Source: PALSA-1353 sp050012375 | Lineage (GTDB): Bacteria; Planctomycetota; Phycisphaerae; Tepidisphaerales; Tepidisphaeraceae | Assembly: GCA_050012375.1 (NCBI GenBank) | Contig: JBEKHH010000028.1 | Span: 1 to 64,000 of the forward strand | Direction of reading: 5' to 3' | DNA: 64,000 nt | Shown: one piece after another, positions 1 through 9,166 of the stretch | Layout of the letters: every line of letters begins with the position of its first letter | Numbering within the stretch: position 1 is the stretch's first letter | Translations under genes and position numbers: made by a program | The notes under the pieces: generated by a model | The model's input: only the letters and a program-made list of their open reading frames with translations | What the model was told of the DNA's origin: nothing | Database searches by the model: none

Positions 1-182
1 GTCTTCGCGCTCTTCGTTGATATCCTGCAATTTCTTGTTTTTACGACAAGATTTTCATTTCAGTTGTGCAGGATGTGCCAATGAGTTCTTCGCGTTTGTC
101 TTCGCGTCCTTCGCGTCATCGCGGTTGTATTTCTTCTTTGGTTGCGGCCAATGGCCGCGCTGTGCGTCTTCGCGGTTGCATT
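1..182. repeat. CTTCGCG-type short-period repeat region
   Basis: CTTCGCG occurs at 3-9, 88-94, 100-106, 109-115 and 168-174, with degenerate copies between them. The region lies just beyond the 3' end of the gene ending at 191, and no gene is convincing here. Unit composition and placement resemble the other short-period repeats of this window, but no clear complementary arm is seen. The left edge may be cut by the window. Confidence 0.6.
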
Positions 183-190
183 TGACCCAT

Positions 191-1843
191 TTATGGCAAC
201 GAAGGCGCAAGGCTCGAATCGCCGCCGGCCGGCACGTTCGGACCCGAAAGATCGGGGCGGTTCCAGATGTGATCGAGGGTTTGGATATCGGTGGGAACGA
301 CCTCAATCAATGTCGTCTTGTCCCCGTCGGTGAAGCTGCTGGTGCTGCCGAGAAACTTGCCTTGGGGGCTCAGGTAATAAGTGGTCAGCGAACCTTCCAG
401 CGTCAGTTTGTCGGTGATGGGAACGGCGTCGAATTCCTGGCCGCGAAACTTCACGTGTTGAACGGGCAACACTTCCATGTAGCGGGACATGACATTCCCG
501 CCGCTGCTGACGCCGGAGTTTTCCGGGGTGCTGGGAACGAACGTGGCGAACATGTAGGTCTTCGGCTTCAGCGGCAAAAGCTCCGGCAGCAGATAGCTGA
601 ACGCCTGCGGGACATAGAACACCGGCACATCGACCTTGAAGGGACTGAGCTGAGTTTTCTGATGGGTGGTGGTTGCTTCCAGGGTGCGGCGAGTGGCGAC
701 ATCGACATTGCCCTGCCCGAGCGGACCGCGGTGCAGGGAGTTGTTGTCCCGATCCGGATCCAGCGATCCGTTTGCGTCCGGCGAGGTCTCGATGGCGAAA
801 GCCTTGGTTTGTTCGTCGCTGGCGCCCACCTGCGAAAAGCTGTCGATCAACTGGCCCTTGTTGTCGGTTTCGCGGGCGGCGGTTTTCCAATGCTCGTGTT
901 TGCGATCGGCCGAACTGATCATCCACATTTCGGTGTCCCATTGTTGCTGCGGCGTGGGCATCATGCGCGAACGCACGCCGATGCGCAGGGTCGATTCCTC
1001 CGGAGACTTGCCGTTGGGCTCAAATTCCTCAACGATGTGCTGATAGCCGACGTCCTGCCCGTCCCGGATGATGCGCTGATATTGCTCGGGAACCGGCGCG
1101 GAGCGGATCGGTCCATAATGATTCGCGTTCCACATGACGAACAGCCCCATGGTGCTGTACAGTCCCTGCCGCTGGTATTCGATGATGTTGGTGCGATCCA
1201 GCAGGACGACCGAATCGACCACCTCGGCAAAGGTGTCGTGGGCGAGTTTTTCGGCCGGGTTGACGACATCGTCCGGCTCCATCTGCGGTTTGCCGGGACC
1301 CGTCAGATCGAGGAAATAATAGAGCTTGTTGTCGGCGTCGGGCGTTTCAAAAATGGCTTGCTGCGTGAATCGCCGATCGTGGCTGGCGGTTTCATATCGA
1401 ACGGCAATCATTCCCACGCGAACGCGGCCGACGTTGATCACCTCGTTGCGCAAAACCTCCTCGGAGGGGGTTTGCTGCTTGATGTTGGCCAGGGTGATCT
1501 CCATCACGCCATCCTGCTCGCGGCCATACTGGTCTTTGTGAATCGTCAGCGGCAACGAGCGCTCGAGGCGAACGCTCCACGCCTTCAATTGCCAGTTGTA
1601 GTCGTCGCGATCGAACTCAACGATGGTGTCGGCCGTGGCCTTGTCGATCTGCACGCAATCGGCCGGCGGGCGGAATTCGATCCCATGAACGTGGCTGGAG
1701 AATTTCGCGCCCAGCAGCTCGGTCTTGTGAATGGACGGCTGGGTGGACGGGGAATTATCCCCCGCGGACGAGTCCGCCGCCGCGGCGCTCGCCACGGCCA
1801 AAACAACCAGTGGCAATCCAACCCTCAGTCGCGTGCAGTTCAT
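191..1843 (-). CDS. secreted or envelope protein of unknown function
   Basis: 550 residues. The start at 1843 is chosen because it begins a clear Sec signal peptide (MNCTRLRVGLPLVVLAVASA) and is preceded by GAGGTGA at good spacing. An open frame runs further upstream but overlaps the preceding gene and codes an unlike Arg-rich sequence. The mature protein is hydrophilic, mixed alpha/beta in look, and has no motif I recognise. It lies 41 nt downstream of another envelope protein gene on the same strand, so the two are probably cotranscribed. Function unknown; export is the only supported inference. Confidence 0.72.
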   Translation of the reverse strand: MNCTRLRVGLPLVVLAVASAAAADSSAGDNSPSTQPSIHKTELLGAKFSSHVHGIEFRPPADCVQIDKATADTIVEFDRDDYNWQLKAWSVRLERSLPLTIHKDQYGREQDGVMEITLANIKQQTPSEEVLRNEVINVGRVRVGMIAVRYETASHDRRFTQQAIFETPDADNKLYYFLDLTGPGKPQMEPDDVVNPAEKLAHDTFAEVVDSVVLLDRTNIIEYQRQGLYSTMGLFVMWNANHYGPIRSAPVPEQYQRIIRDGQDVGYQHIVEEFEPNGKSPEESTLRIGVRSRMMPTPQQQWDTEMWMISSADRKHEHWKTAARETDNKGQLIDSFSQVGASDEQTKAFAIETSPDANGSLDPDRDNNSLHRGPLGQGNVDVATRRTLEATTTHQKTQLSPFKVDVPVFYVPQAFSYLLPELLPLKPKTYMFATFVPSTPENSGVSSGGNVMSRYMEVLPVQHVKFRGQEFDAVPITDKLTLEGSLTTYYLSPQGKFLGSTSSFTDGDKTTLIEVVPTDIQTLDHIWNRPDLSGPNVPAGGDSSLAPSLP

Positions 1844-1884
1844 CCGCGTCACCTCGCAGAAAGCGGCGAACCATTCATGGTCGG

Positions 1885-3669
1885 CTAATGCGGCTGGGTC
1901 GTCAAGCGGTGATCGCCCGCAAATGCCGATTCGATTTCGCCTTCGCTGGAGGGCCGCAGGTGCAAATCCCCGGCGAAATCGGCGTGATCGAGCGCGCCAT
2001 CCGCGGCGAAATACCAGCGGCTTACCTCGCCCGTGCCGTTCACCTGGGCTTCGACGCAGCGAAGGCGGCCGCTGTTTTCCATGCGCTGCGCCAGCAGCAG
2101 CAGCGGCGACGGAAACAGCTCCGCCTCGACGCCGACGAACCGATCGGTCCAAAACGCCGTCGGCGTTTTCTCGACATGTGATAGCGCCTCGGGCAGATAC
2201 CGGCTCAAGACGAACGCCGGCGGAGAAAAGCGGTTGCTCGTGGAACTCTCGTGCCCGGCGCGATCGCGGACATTGGTCACGATCCAATCCGACACCGTCG
2301 TGGTCTCGCCGAAGAAAAATGCGCGGGGACTGTCGAGCTTCGCTTCGGCATCGGCGCGAATCATGGTGGCCCATGGCCCGGAATCGCCGCTGGATCCCCA
2401 CTGCTGGTCCACAGCCGTGGCGGTGCCGCTCCAGTTTCGAACCACCGTGTAACGCAGCGCCGACTTGAGGCCCCGCTCGACATATTCGTGAGTGAATCCA
2501 ATCTGGACCGATCCGCTGGACCAGAGCCCCCACGAATCGCCGGGGTTCGCCGCCGCGGTCCTTTGCAGCAATGCGGCGCCGGTTTCGAGCGCATGAATCA
2601 GCGGCGGCGATTTCCCGATGTGGATATTCGCCGCCAGCTCGTCCCAGAGGTGGTCCAGATCGGCAAAGCTCGCGGGCGTTGCGGCGTTGAGCACGACGAT
2701 CAGCCCCTGGCCTCCGTCTCCGGTGAGAAGGTGAGCCACGCGATGTCCGGTGATGACCTCATCGGGCGGATCCTGCGGATCGATCGTCCAGTGGTTGGGA
2801 CTTTGGGCGGAACCCTCGGCGGTGATCCATCGGTCTGCCAGGCTGGGGTCGCGAGAGTCCAGTTGCTCGCGCGCGGCCAGACCGGCCAAAAGAGAGGGGG
2901 ACGGCTCCGAGCCGGAAAACATCACGGGGACGAATTCCACCGAGATCCATCCGCCCTCGTCCGTGAGCGCCGCGGCTGCCCGACTGCGGCGAAGAGAATC
3001 GGGTTGGTCATAGACGCTCAATTCCACCGGCACGTCTATCTGAATGTTCTCGGTCAACTGGATCGTCGCGCCCTCGCTGGGGCGCGTGGCGGACGTGCTG
3101 ACCTGATCGAGGATTTGTTTGTAGAGCTGCTCATCGGCCTGATCGAATTGAGCGTTTTTGTCCAGGCGAACCATTATCGTCTGGCCCATGGGGAGAACGA
3201 TGGCGGAGCAGACCGTGTATTGCCGATCCGTGCCCGAACTAAAGGAGACGAGCCGCCCCGCATAGGTGATCGACTCACCCGGCCAGCCGTCGATCGTCAC
3301 ACCTTTGAATGCGTCCGGGGTGATGGTGCCGGCCAGCGGCAACGCCCGAAGCATGTATTGAGCGGGAGACATGAAATGGGGCAACCGCTGCCGCGAGATG
3401 ATCAGCGTGCGACTGACGCCGTTGTCCGAATCGGTGGCGACGTGCGCGGTGGCGTCGCCACCCGCCCGCCGGGTCCAGTTCTTCCAGGTGGCCGGAAAGC
3501 GGAAGGTCAGTGGTCCATCAACGATGGGATCGGAAAGGCTCAGTATTTGCGCGCGGCGGAGATGTTGATCGAGCAGCGCCGCCAGCACGATTGTGCCGCC
3601 GAGCACGATCCACATGACCATTTGCATCAGGAGGCTTCGCCAACGCGGGAAGTACACGGCGCGAGTCAT
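1885..3669 (-). CDS. membrane-anchored protein of unknown function
   Basis: 594 residues. A start at 3669 gives MTRAVYFPRWRSLLMQMVMW followed by one hydrophobic segment (about residues 13-36), then a long hydrophilic domain. This suggests an N-terminal anchor with the bulk outside the membrane. The frame extends upstream to 3825, but that part would run through the terminator at 3696-3723 and into the next gene, so it is rejected. No enzymatic motif was recognised. First gene of a probable two-gene unit with the secreted protein at 191-1843. Confidence 0.68.
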   Translation of the reverse strand: MTRAVYFPRWRSLLMQMVMWIVLGGTIVLAALLDQHLRRAQILSLSDPIVDGPLTFRFPATWKNWTRRAGGDATAHVATDSDNGVSRTLIISRQRLPHFMSPAQYMLRALPLAGTITPDAFKGVTIDGWPGESITYAGRLVSFSSGTDRQYTVCSAIVLPMGQTIMVRLDKNAQFDQADEQLYKQILDQVSTSATRPSEGATIQLTENIQIDVPVELSVYDQPDSLRRSRAAAALTDEGGWISVEFVPVMFSGSEPSPSLLAGLAAREQLDSRDPSLADRWITAEGSAQSPNHWTIDPQDPPDEVITGHRVAHLLTGDGGQGLIVVLNAATPASFADLDHLWDELAANIHIGKSPPLIHALETGAALLQRTAAANPGDSWGLWSSGSVQIGFTHEYVERGLKSALRYTVVRNWSGTATAVDQQWGSSGDSGPWATMIRADAEAKLDSPRAFFFGETTTVSDWIVTNVRDRAGHESSTSNRFSPPAFVLSRYLPEALSHVEKTPTAFWTDRFVGVEAELFPSPLLLLAQRMENSGRLRCVEAQVNGTGEVSRWYFAADGALDHADFAGDLHLRPSSEGEIESAFAGDHRLTTQPH

Positions 3670-3695
3670 GCCTCTATTGTAGCGATTTGGCTGTG

Positions 3696-3723
3696 AAAAA
3701 AGCCCCGGAGGTACATCGGGCTT
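3696..3723 (-). terminator. Rho-independent terminator after the TadG-like gene
   Basis: Read on the minus strand, the sequence forms an AGCCC/GGGCT stem (3718-3722 with 3701-3705) around a short loop, followed directly by a T-run (complement of 3696-3701). It lies between the stop at 3759 and the next start at 3669, so it would separate the TadG-like gene from the two genes below it. Confidence 0.6.
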
Positions 3724-3758
3724 GGAGCCGCTCGGATTCTTGCCGGGTCTGGGATGGT

Positions 3759-5006
3759 TCAGTGAACGAGTTCGATCTCGAACTGGCTGATGGTGGCGTT
3801 GAAACCGCCCAGGTTGTTGCTCCATTCGTGTCCGTCCATCGTGCCCAGGAAAAGCCTCGTGGCGCCCGGCGGCACGATGATGGTTTGCTGATCGCCCAAA
3901 CTTGTTTGACCGGCGCCAACATAAAACGTCTGGCGAAGATCAGGCTCGACGCTCAGGTAATCGCGTTCGGTCTGGGTGCTGTAATCCTTCCCCGCTGGCA
4001 CGGTGCCGGCGTTGTCCGGGACGTTGTTGTCCAGGAAGACGCCAACTATGGAATTGATCGGCACGGCAATATTCGAGATGCCATGCTCCGAACCGCTGGT
4101 CGTAACACTGCCCTGCGGAAGGCTCGGATTGGCGGCGTCATCGCTGTAGATGGCATACGAACCGTTGTCGGAGCCGTTGGCTTCGTACGACGGTTGGTTC
4201 TGGCCGTTGTAATATCCGGCATTGGTCGCCATGTTTTCTGAATTAAGCGGAACGGAGACTTGGATGACCGAACCCGGCTGGACATTCAGGACGAATTCGG
4301 TAGGAGATCCAAACGGTTCCCCGCTGGTATAGTCCGTCGGTTCGACTTTTTTCGAATTGGTAAACTGGGGAATGCCTGAGCTGCTGTAAGTGCCGGAATT
4401 CCCGGCGACGTCATACTTCCATGGATGGGCCGCGGCGGCATAGCCATGGTCAGGCTCGCTTGCCAGCGTTCCGGGGGGCTCGCCCGCCAGCCACGGATCG
4501 CCGTGCGCGGAAACATATTGCGTAACTGGCTTCTGGATCGAGATGAGGGCAGCGGTCGATGTGGCAGTCACGTCACACGTCCGGGCCCCGAGAATTGATC
4601 CGAAGAGCAGTGGAATATGATTCCGGGCGGTTACTTGGACCGCTTGGAACAGCGTGACGTTGTCTATCGGGCCGCTGGTCTGAAACTGGCGAGTATTGGC
4701 ATTCCAAACTCCAATCGTTACGTTGCTATTGGGGATGATTAGGGGCGCGCCGTCAACGTTGTTCTGTTTCGCAATTTTTACGGCGTTGCTTATTACATTG
4801 CTGCTCCCCTGCGGCAGATATGCCACGGCCGCTCGCGCCGCCGCGTCGGTGGCGCGACGGATTTCAGTCTTGGCGGCCTGAACGCGTCCCAGATCGACCG
4901 CGAACGAACAGAAGCCCAGCATCGCCACCATGCTGACCAGCACGTAAATCACCGCCGCGCCGCGTCGCCGCGGATGGCTTTCCCGCTTTCTTGTGGATTG
5001 GATCAT
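3759..5006 (-). CDS. TadG-like pilus-assembly-type membrane protein
   Basis: 415 residues. The N-terminus has a basic, double-Arg stretch (residues about 4-15) followed by one hydrophobic helix (about 17-37) and then a segment rich in Ala and charged residues. This is the usual layout of TadE/TadG-like (Flp pilus assembly, DUF2134) proteins. The remainder is a Gly/Asn/Ser-rich extracytoplasmic domain without recognised motifs. No other tad/flp genes are in the window, so a pilus role is not shown. The gene is divergent from the TPR gene across about 250 nt and ends before a terminator. Confidence 0.7.
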   Translation of the reverse strand: MIQSTRKRESHPRRRGAAVIYVLVSMVAMLGFCSFAVDLGRVQAAKTEIRRATDAAARAAVAYLPQGSSNVISNAVKIAKQNNVDGAPLIIPNSNVTIGVWNANTRQFQTSGPIDNVTLFQAVQVTARNHIPLLFGSILGARTCDVTATSTAALISIQKPVTQYVSAHGDPWLAGEPPGTLASEPDHGYAAAAHPWKYDVAGNSGTYSSSGIPQFTNSKKVEPTDYTSGEPFGSPTEFVLNVQPGSVIQVSVPLNSENMATNAGYYNGQNQPSYEANGSDNGSYAIYSDDAANPSLPQGSVTTSGSEHGISNIAVPINSIVGVFLDNNVPDNAGTVPAGKDYSTQTERDYLSVEPDLRQTFYVGAGQTSLGDQQTIIVPPGATRLFLGTMDGHEWSNNLGGFNATISQFEIELVH

Positions 5007-5256
5007 CTCGAGATTATGTCACGACTTTAGACCCGAGCAGGCGATTGTTGAATGTTTCTCCCCTTGCGGCGGCGATGCGCGATCCACCCATGACGGCCAT
5101 AGCGCCTGCAACGGCCGAGCCGATCCTGCTGAACTACGTTATCGGGCCCGCGTTCCACAGCCTCCGACTCAGATCGCGGCGATACCTTCGCGCAAGGCAA
5201 CTCATTGCGATCTCTTGTCAGAGCGTGGCCCACACCGGATATTGCCTATCCACGGC

Positions 5257-7131
5257 GTGGCTCAACTCACGATCCAACACGTCTTCGATCTGGCGTTGCA
5301 GCACCACCACGCCGGACGCTTGCAGGAAGCCGAGCGGCTTTACCGGCAAATCCTGGCGCGGCAGCCGGAGCATGCCGTCGCCATGCACCATCTGGGCCTG
5401 ATCGCCCACCAGGTGGGACGCAATGACGAAGCCGTGGAATTGATCCGTCGGGCCATCGCCCTCAGCCCCAACTACGCCGAAGCCCACAGCAATCTCGGCA
5501 TTGCCCTGGCAGACAAAGGACACCTCGATGAGGCCATCGCCGCCTTTCGCCAGGCCATCGCACTCCGGCCCAACTTCGCCGGAGCCCACAGCAATCTCGG
5601 CAATGCCCTGAAAGACAACGGACACCGCGACGAGGCCATCGCCGCCTATCGCCTGGCCATCGCCCTGAAGCCCAACTACGCCGAAGCCCACAACAATCTC
5701 GGCAATGCCCTGAGAGACAAAGGACAACTCGATGAGGCCATCGCCGCCTGTCGCCAGGCCATCGCCCTGCGGCCCAACTACGCCGAAGCCCACAACAATC
5801 TCGGCAATGCCCTGAAAGACAAAGGACAACGCGACGAGGCCATCGCCGCCTATCGCTTGGCCATCGCCCTCAATCCCAACCATGCTGAAGCCCACAACAA
5901 TCTCGGCAATGCCCTGGCAGATAGAGGACAACGCGACGAGGCCATCGCCGCATATCGCCTGGCCATCGCCCTCAATCCCAACTTGGCCGAAGTCCACAAC
6001 AATCTCGGCAACGCCCTGAGATACCAAGGGCAACTCGATGAGGCCATCGCCTCCTTTCGCCAGGCCATCGCTCTCAAGTCCACCTTGGCCGAAGTCCACA
6101 ACAATCTCGGCGCTGCCCTGAGAGATCAAGGGCAACTCCATGAGGCTATCGCCGCCTATCGGCGTGCCATCGCCCTCAATCCCAACCACGCCGAAGCCCA
6201 CAGCAATCTCGCTATTGCGCTGCTATCGCGAATGGATTTTCAACAAGGCTGGGAGGAATATGAATGGCGATGGAAATGCAAGGATTTTCCCGCACCCCTG
6301 CGAAACTTCACTCAGCCACAATGGGACGGCCGCCCATTGGAAGGTCGCACCCTTCTGCTCTACACCGAGCAGGGCTTTGGCGATGCCATTCAATTCATTC
6401 GCTACTTGCCGCTGGTGGCCCAGCGGGGCGGGAGAATCATCATCGCATGTCAGGCCGAACTTGAGCGCCTCTTCCAGACAATGGCCGAGCGATGCCAAAT
6501 CGTGGCCTATGGCCAGCCCCTGCCGGCCTTTGATCTGCACTGTCCTCTGCTAAGTCTGCCGCGGGTTTTCGGGACGACGTTAGCCAACATCCCCAAAATC
6601 GTGCCCTATCTGAGTCCCGAACCGGCGCTGGTGGACGCATGGAGTCGAACGCTCGGCTCTGCCGACGGGCAATTGAGGGTCGGCTTGGCGTGGGCGGGCA
6701 ATCCTCAATTCAAGGCCGATCGAACGCGATCGCTGAACCTGCAACAATTGGCCCCATTCGCAGCCGCCCGAGGCGTCAAGTTTTACAGTCTCCAGAAAGG
6801 TCCGGCCGGGGAGCAGGCGAAGAATCCGCCGCCGGGATTGGATTGGGTCGATCTGGGCCCGGAGCTGAACCACTTTGCGGATACCGCGGCGGTGATGTCG
6901 TTGATGGACTTGATCGTTACTACCGATACTTCCGTGCCGCATTTGGCGGGGGCACTGGGAAGGCCGGTGTGGGTCATGCTTCAGTTTGTGCCGGATTTTC
7001 GCTGGCTCCTGGAACGGGAGGACAGCCCGTGGTATCCGACGATGCGATTATTCCGCCAGAACTCGCGGGGGGATTGGGACAGCGTCGTCAAACGAGTGGT
7101 CGAGGCATTATCCCAAATTAAACCTCACTGA
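5257..7131 (+). CDS. TPR-repeat protein with C-terminal glycosyltransferase-like domain
   Basis: 624 residues if translated from the GTG at 5257, which begins VAQLTIQHVFDLALQHHHAG, a typical N-terminus for planctomycete TPR proteins. The frame stays open to 4993, but that would overlap the divergent gene. About nine TPRs (residues ~10-330) precede a C-terminal domain (about 340-620) resembling glycosyltransferase family 9/41 sugar-nucleotide folds, with GLAWAGNPQ, a TDTSVPHLAGALGRPVWVML segment and a PDFRW motif. Probable role: glycosylation of a protein or glycan, with the TPRs as scaffold. No Shine-Dalgarno is evident, so the start is uncertain. The stop overlaps the convergent ABC gene by 7 nt. 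Confidence 0.8.
   Translation: MAQLTIQHVFDLALQHHHAGRLQEAERLYRQILARQPEHAVAMHHLGLIAHQVGRNDEAVELIRRAIALSPNYAEAHSNLGIALADKGHLDEAIAAFRQAIALRPNFAGAHSNLGNALKDNGHRDEAIAAYRLAIALKPNYAEAHNNLGNALRDKGQLDEAIAACRQAIALRPNYAEAHNNLGNALKDKGQRDEAIAAYRLAIALNPNHAEAHNNLGNALADRGQRDEAIAAYRLAIALNPNLAEVHNNLGNALRYQGQLDEAIASFRQAIALKSTLAEVHNNLGAALRDQGQLHEAIAAYRRAIALNPNHAEAHSNLAIALLSRMDFQQGWEEYEWRWKCKDFPAPLRNFTQPQWDGRPLEGRTLLLYTEQGFGDAIQFIRYLPLVAQRGGRIIIACQAELERLFQTMAERCQIVAYGQPLPAFDLHCPLLSLPRVFGTTLANIPKIVPYLSPEPALVDAWSRTLGSADGQLRVGLAWAGNPQFKADRTRSLNLQQLAPFAAARGVKFYSLQKGPAGEQAKNPPPGLDWVDLGPELNHFADTAAVMSLMDLIVTTDTSVPHLAGALGRPVWVMLQFVPDFRWLLEREDSPWYPTMRLFRQNSRGDWDSVVKRVVEALSQIKPH
5470..6183 (+). repeat. seven 102-nt tandem repeats coding TPR units
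   Basis: Seven consecutive 34-codon units begin at 5470, 5572, 5674, 5776, 5878, 5980 and 6082. They follow the pattern N-x-A-E-x-H-x-N-L-G, and nucleotide identity between units is high even at silent sites. A degenerate eighth unit starts at 6184. This suggests recent duplication or gene conversion among units. Confidence 0.9.
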
Positions 7132-8999
7132 TCCTTCAAGACGAACTGCCTGTACAGGTGTGCATATTTCCCCCCCGCCGCCAGCAGCTCCCGATGCGTT
7201 CCCCGCTCGATGATCCGCCCGCCGTCGACCACCAGAATCCGGTCGGCCCGCATGATCGTGCTAAGCCGATGGGCCACCACGAACGTCGTCCGCCCGGCCA
7301 GCAGCTTCTCCAGCGATTGCTGCACCAGCAGCTCCGTCGCCGTATCCACGGCGCTAGTTGCTTCATCCAGCATGAAGATTCGCGGATCAGCCAGAAACGC
7401 CCGGGTGAAGCAGATAAGCTGCCGCTGTCCCAGCGACATGCTCGCGCCCCGTTCGCCCACGTCGGTTTCAAATCCTTTGGCCAATCCCATGATGCAATCG
7501 TAAGACCCGATCGCCTTGGCCGCGTCGATCACGTCCGCCTCGCTGGCGCCGGGGCGCGCGTAGCGGATGTTCTCCATGACCGTCCCGGTGAACAGGTAAT
7601 TCACTTGCAGCACCAAGCCCATTTGCTTGTGCAGCGAATCGCCCGTCACATGCCGGATGTCGCGCCCATCAACCAGAACACGGCCCTGTTGCGGCTGATA
7701 GAATCGGGCGATCAGCGAAATGATGCTGCTCTTGCCGCCGCCGGTCGGACCCACCAGGGCAAGCATCTCCCCCGACCGCGCCTCGAAATTGACCTCGTGA
7801 AGCACCGGCCGATCGGGGACGTAGCCGAAATTGACTTCCTCAAACCGCACGTTTCCCTCGATCCGCGGCAGTTGCTGCGCATCCGGCTCATCCTGAACTT
7901 CCGGCTTGAGTTCCAGCAACCCAAACACACGCTCGGCGCCGGCCATCGCCATCATCAACTGGTTGTAAAAAGCCCCCAGCGTGATCACCGGACCCATGAA
8001 CCAATCCCAATACTGATACATGGCCACGACCGACCCGACTCGGATGCGGCCGCAGGCCACCAAGTATCCGCTGTACAACAGAATCGTCACCCGCCCGCAG
8101 AACCGCACCACCTCCAGCAGCGGCTGATAGATTCCGTTCACCTTCGCCACCGCCATGTTGTTCGTCGTGTTGATTTGCTGAAGGCCATTGAAGACATCGA
8201 GGTTCGGATCCTGCCGATTAAATGCCGTCACCACGCGCATTCCGGTGATGTTCTCAGCCAGGTTGGTGCTGACCCGTGTGAAACCCTCGCGGGCAATTTG
8301 GTATCCCCTGGCCGCCTTGCGGTGATATGCGCGGGTCAGCACGTAAAGTGCCGGCCCGAGCCACACGATCGCCAGGAACAGCCGGGCGTCTTCCCGAAGC
8401 ATGTAGATCGCGGCGACGATCATGATCATTCCATTGGCCACGAGCTGCCAGATGCCCCAGACGTTCACTTCGCGCAGGCTGTTCACGTCGGTGGTGCAGC
8501 GGCTGATGATGCGGCCGAGCTTCGTGCGGTCGTAAAAGCTCATCGACAGCCGCTGGAGTTGCGCGAAGATTTTCCGGCGAAATTCGAACTGCACGCTCTC
8601 CCCCGCGCGCGTCATGATGATGATCGTGAACCGCTGAAGCACGACCGATCCGAGGAATACGAGCGTCCAGATCCCTATGATGTGCACGATGTGCCACGAC
8701 GCCGCGGTCGTTGAAACACCCGGGAGTTTGCCTCCCGCATAATCGGCGCCGTAATTGACGAGCCACTTGATGAACTGCGGCCCTTGCATATCCAGCAGGA
8801 CCTGACACAACCCCAGCCCGATCGCCGTGAAATACCACCACTTGAAGGTCGCCAGCGACATCAGCAGCCGCTTGACCAGCGGCCATTGAATCGGGCGATA
8901 ACGGTCCTCATCCTCCGATTCGATCTGCGCAGCGCGGGCCACGGCCGCCGACATCGCCAGCGGCTTCTTCGATCGGGATGTGTTTCCGAAAACAGACAT
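7125..8999 (-). CDS. ABC exporter half-transporter, catalytic-Glu subunit
   Basis: 624 residues: an N-terminal six-helix ABC membrane domain (about 50-340) and a C-terminal nucleotide-binding domain. Visible motifs are Walker A GPTGGGKSS, an unusual signature MSLGQ in place of LSGGQ, Walker B RIFMLDEATSAVD with the catalytic Glu, and the switch His in VAHRLST. The next gene upstream encodes a second half-transporter with the complementary defect, so the two probably form a heterodimeric exporter with one degenerate ATP site, as in TM287/288 and BmrCD. Substrate unknown (drug, lipid or peptide are possible). The gap to its partner holds a repeat element. Confidence 0.9.
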   Translation of the reverse strand: MSVFGNTSRSKKPLAMSAAVARAAQIESEDEDRYRPIQWPLVKRLLMSLATFKWWYFTAIGLGLCQVLLDMQGPQFIKWLVNYGADYAGGKLPGVSTTAASWHIVHIIGIWTLVFLGSVVLQRFTIIIMTRAGESVQFEFRRKIFAQLQRLSMSFYDRTKLGRIISRCTTDVNSLREVNVWGIWQLVANGMIMIVAAIYMLREDARLFLAIVWLGPALYVLTRAYHRKAARGYQIAREGFTRVSTNLAENITGMRVVTAFNRQDPNLDVFNGLQQINTTNNMAVAKVNGIYQPLLEVVRFCGRVTILLYSGYLVACGRIRVGSVVAMYQYWDWFMGPVITLGAFYNQLMMAMAGAERVFGLLELKPEVQDEPDAQQLPRIEGNVRFEEVNFGYVPDRPVLHEVNFEARSGEMLALVGPTGGGKSSIISLIARFYQPQQGRVLVDGRDIRHVTGDSLHKQMGLVLQVNYLFTGTVMENIRYARPGASEADVIDAAKAIGSYDCIMGLAKGFETDVGERGASMSLGQRQLICFTRAFLADPRIFMLDEATSAVDTATELLVQQSLEKLLAGRTTFVVAHRLSTIMRADRILVVDGGRIIERGTHRELLAAGGKYAHLYRQFVLKDQ

Positions 9000-9008
9000 A
9001 ACAACAAT

Positions 9009-9166
9009 AAATCCGAAACCAGAAACCCGAATGACGAATCAAATTCGAAACCAGAAACCAGAAACGAGGGCTGTTTCGTCATTCTGATTTCGGGCTTGAT
9101 TCGCCGTTCGGCCCAGAGGCTCTCGACGGGTCATTCTGGTTTCAGATTTCTGGTTTTCCATCATCC
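9009..9166. repeat. CAGAAAC-type heptad palindromic repeat
   Basis: A left part with CCGAAAC/CAGAAAC heptads (about 9012-9076) is followed by a complementary right part with GTTTCGT/CATTCTG/GGTTTC units (about 9083-9165). It occupies the whole spacer between the two ABC half-transporter genes and runs to the 3' end of the upstream gene (stop at 9161). Related copies are at 11714-11826 and 16291-16387. Confidence 0.8.

Noticed and set aside
17..1888. Long open frame on the plus strand opposite the secreted protein gene
   Set aside because: Arg/Gly/His-rich translation without domains, antisense to a gene with a signal peptide and ribosome site. Such shadow frames are common in GC-rich DNA; the same applies to frames opposite 1885-3669, transketolase, gltB, the oxidoreductase and sufD/SufS-E.
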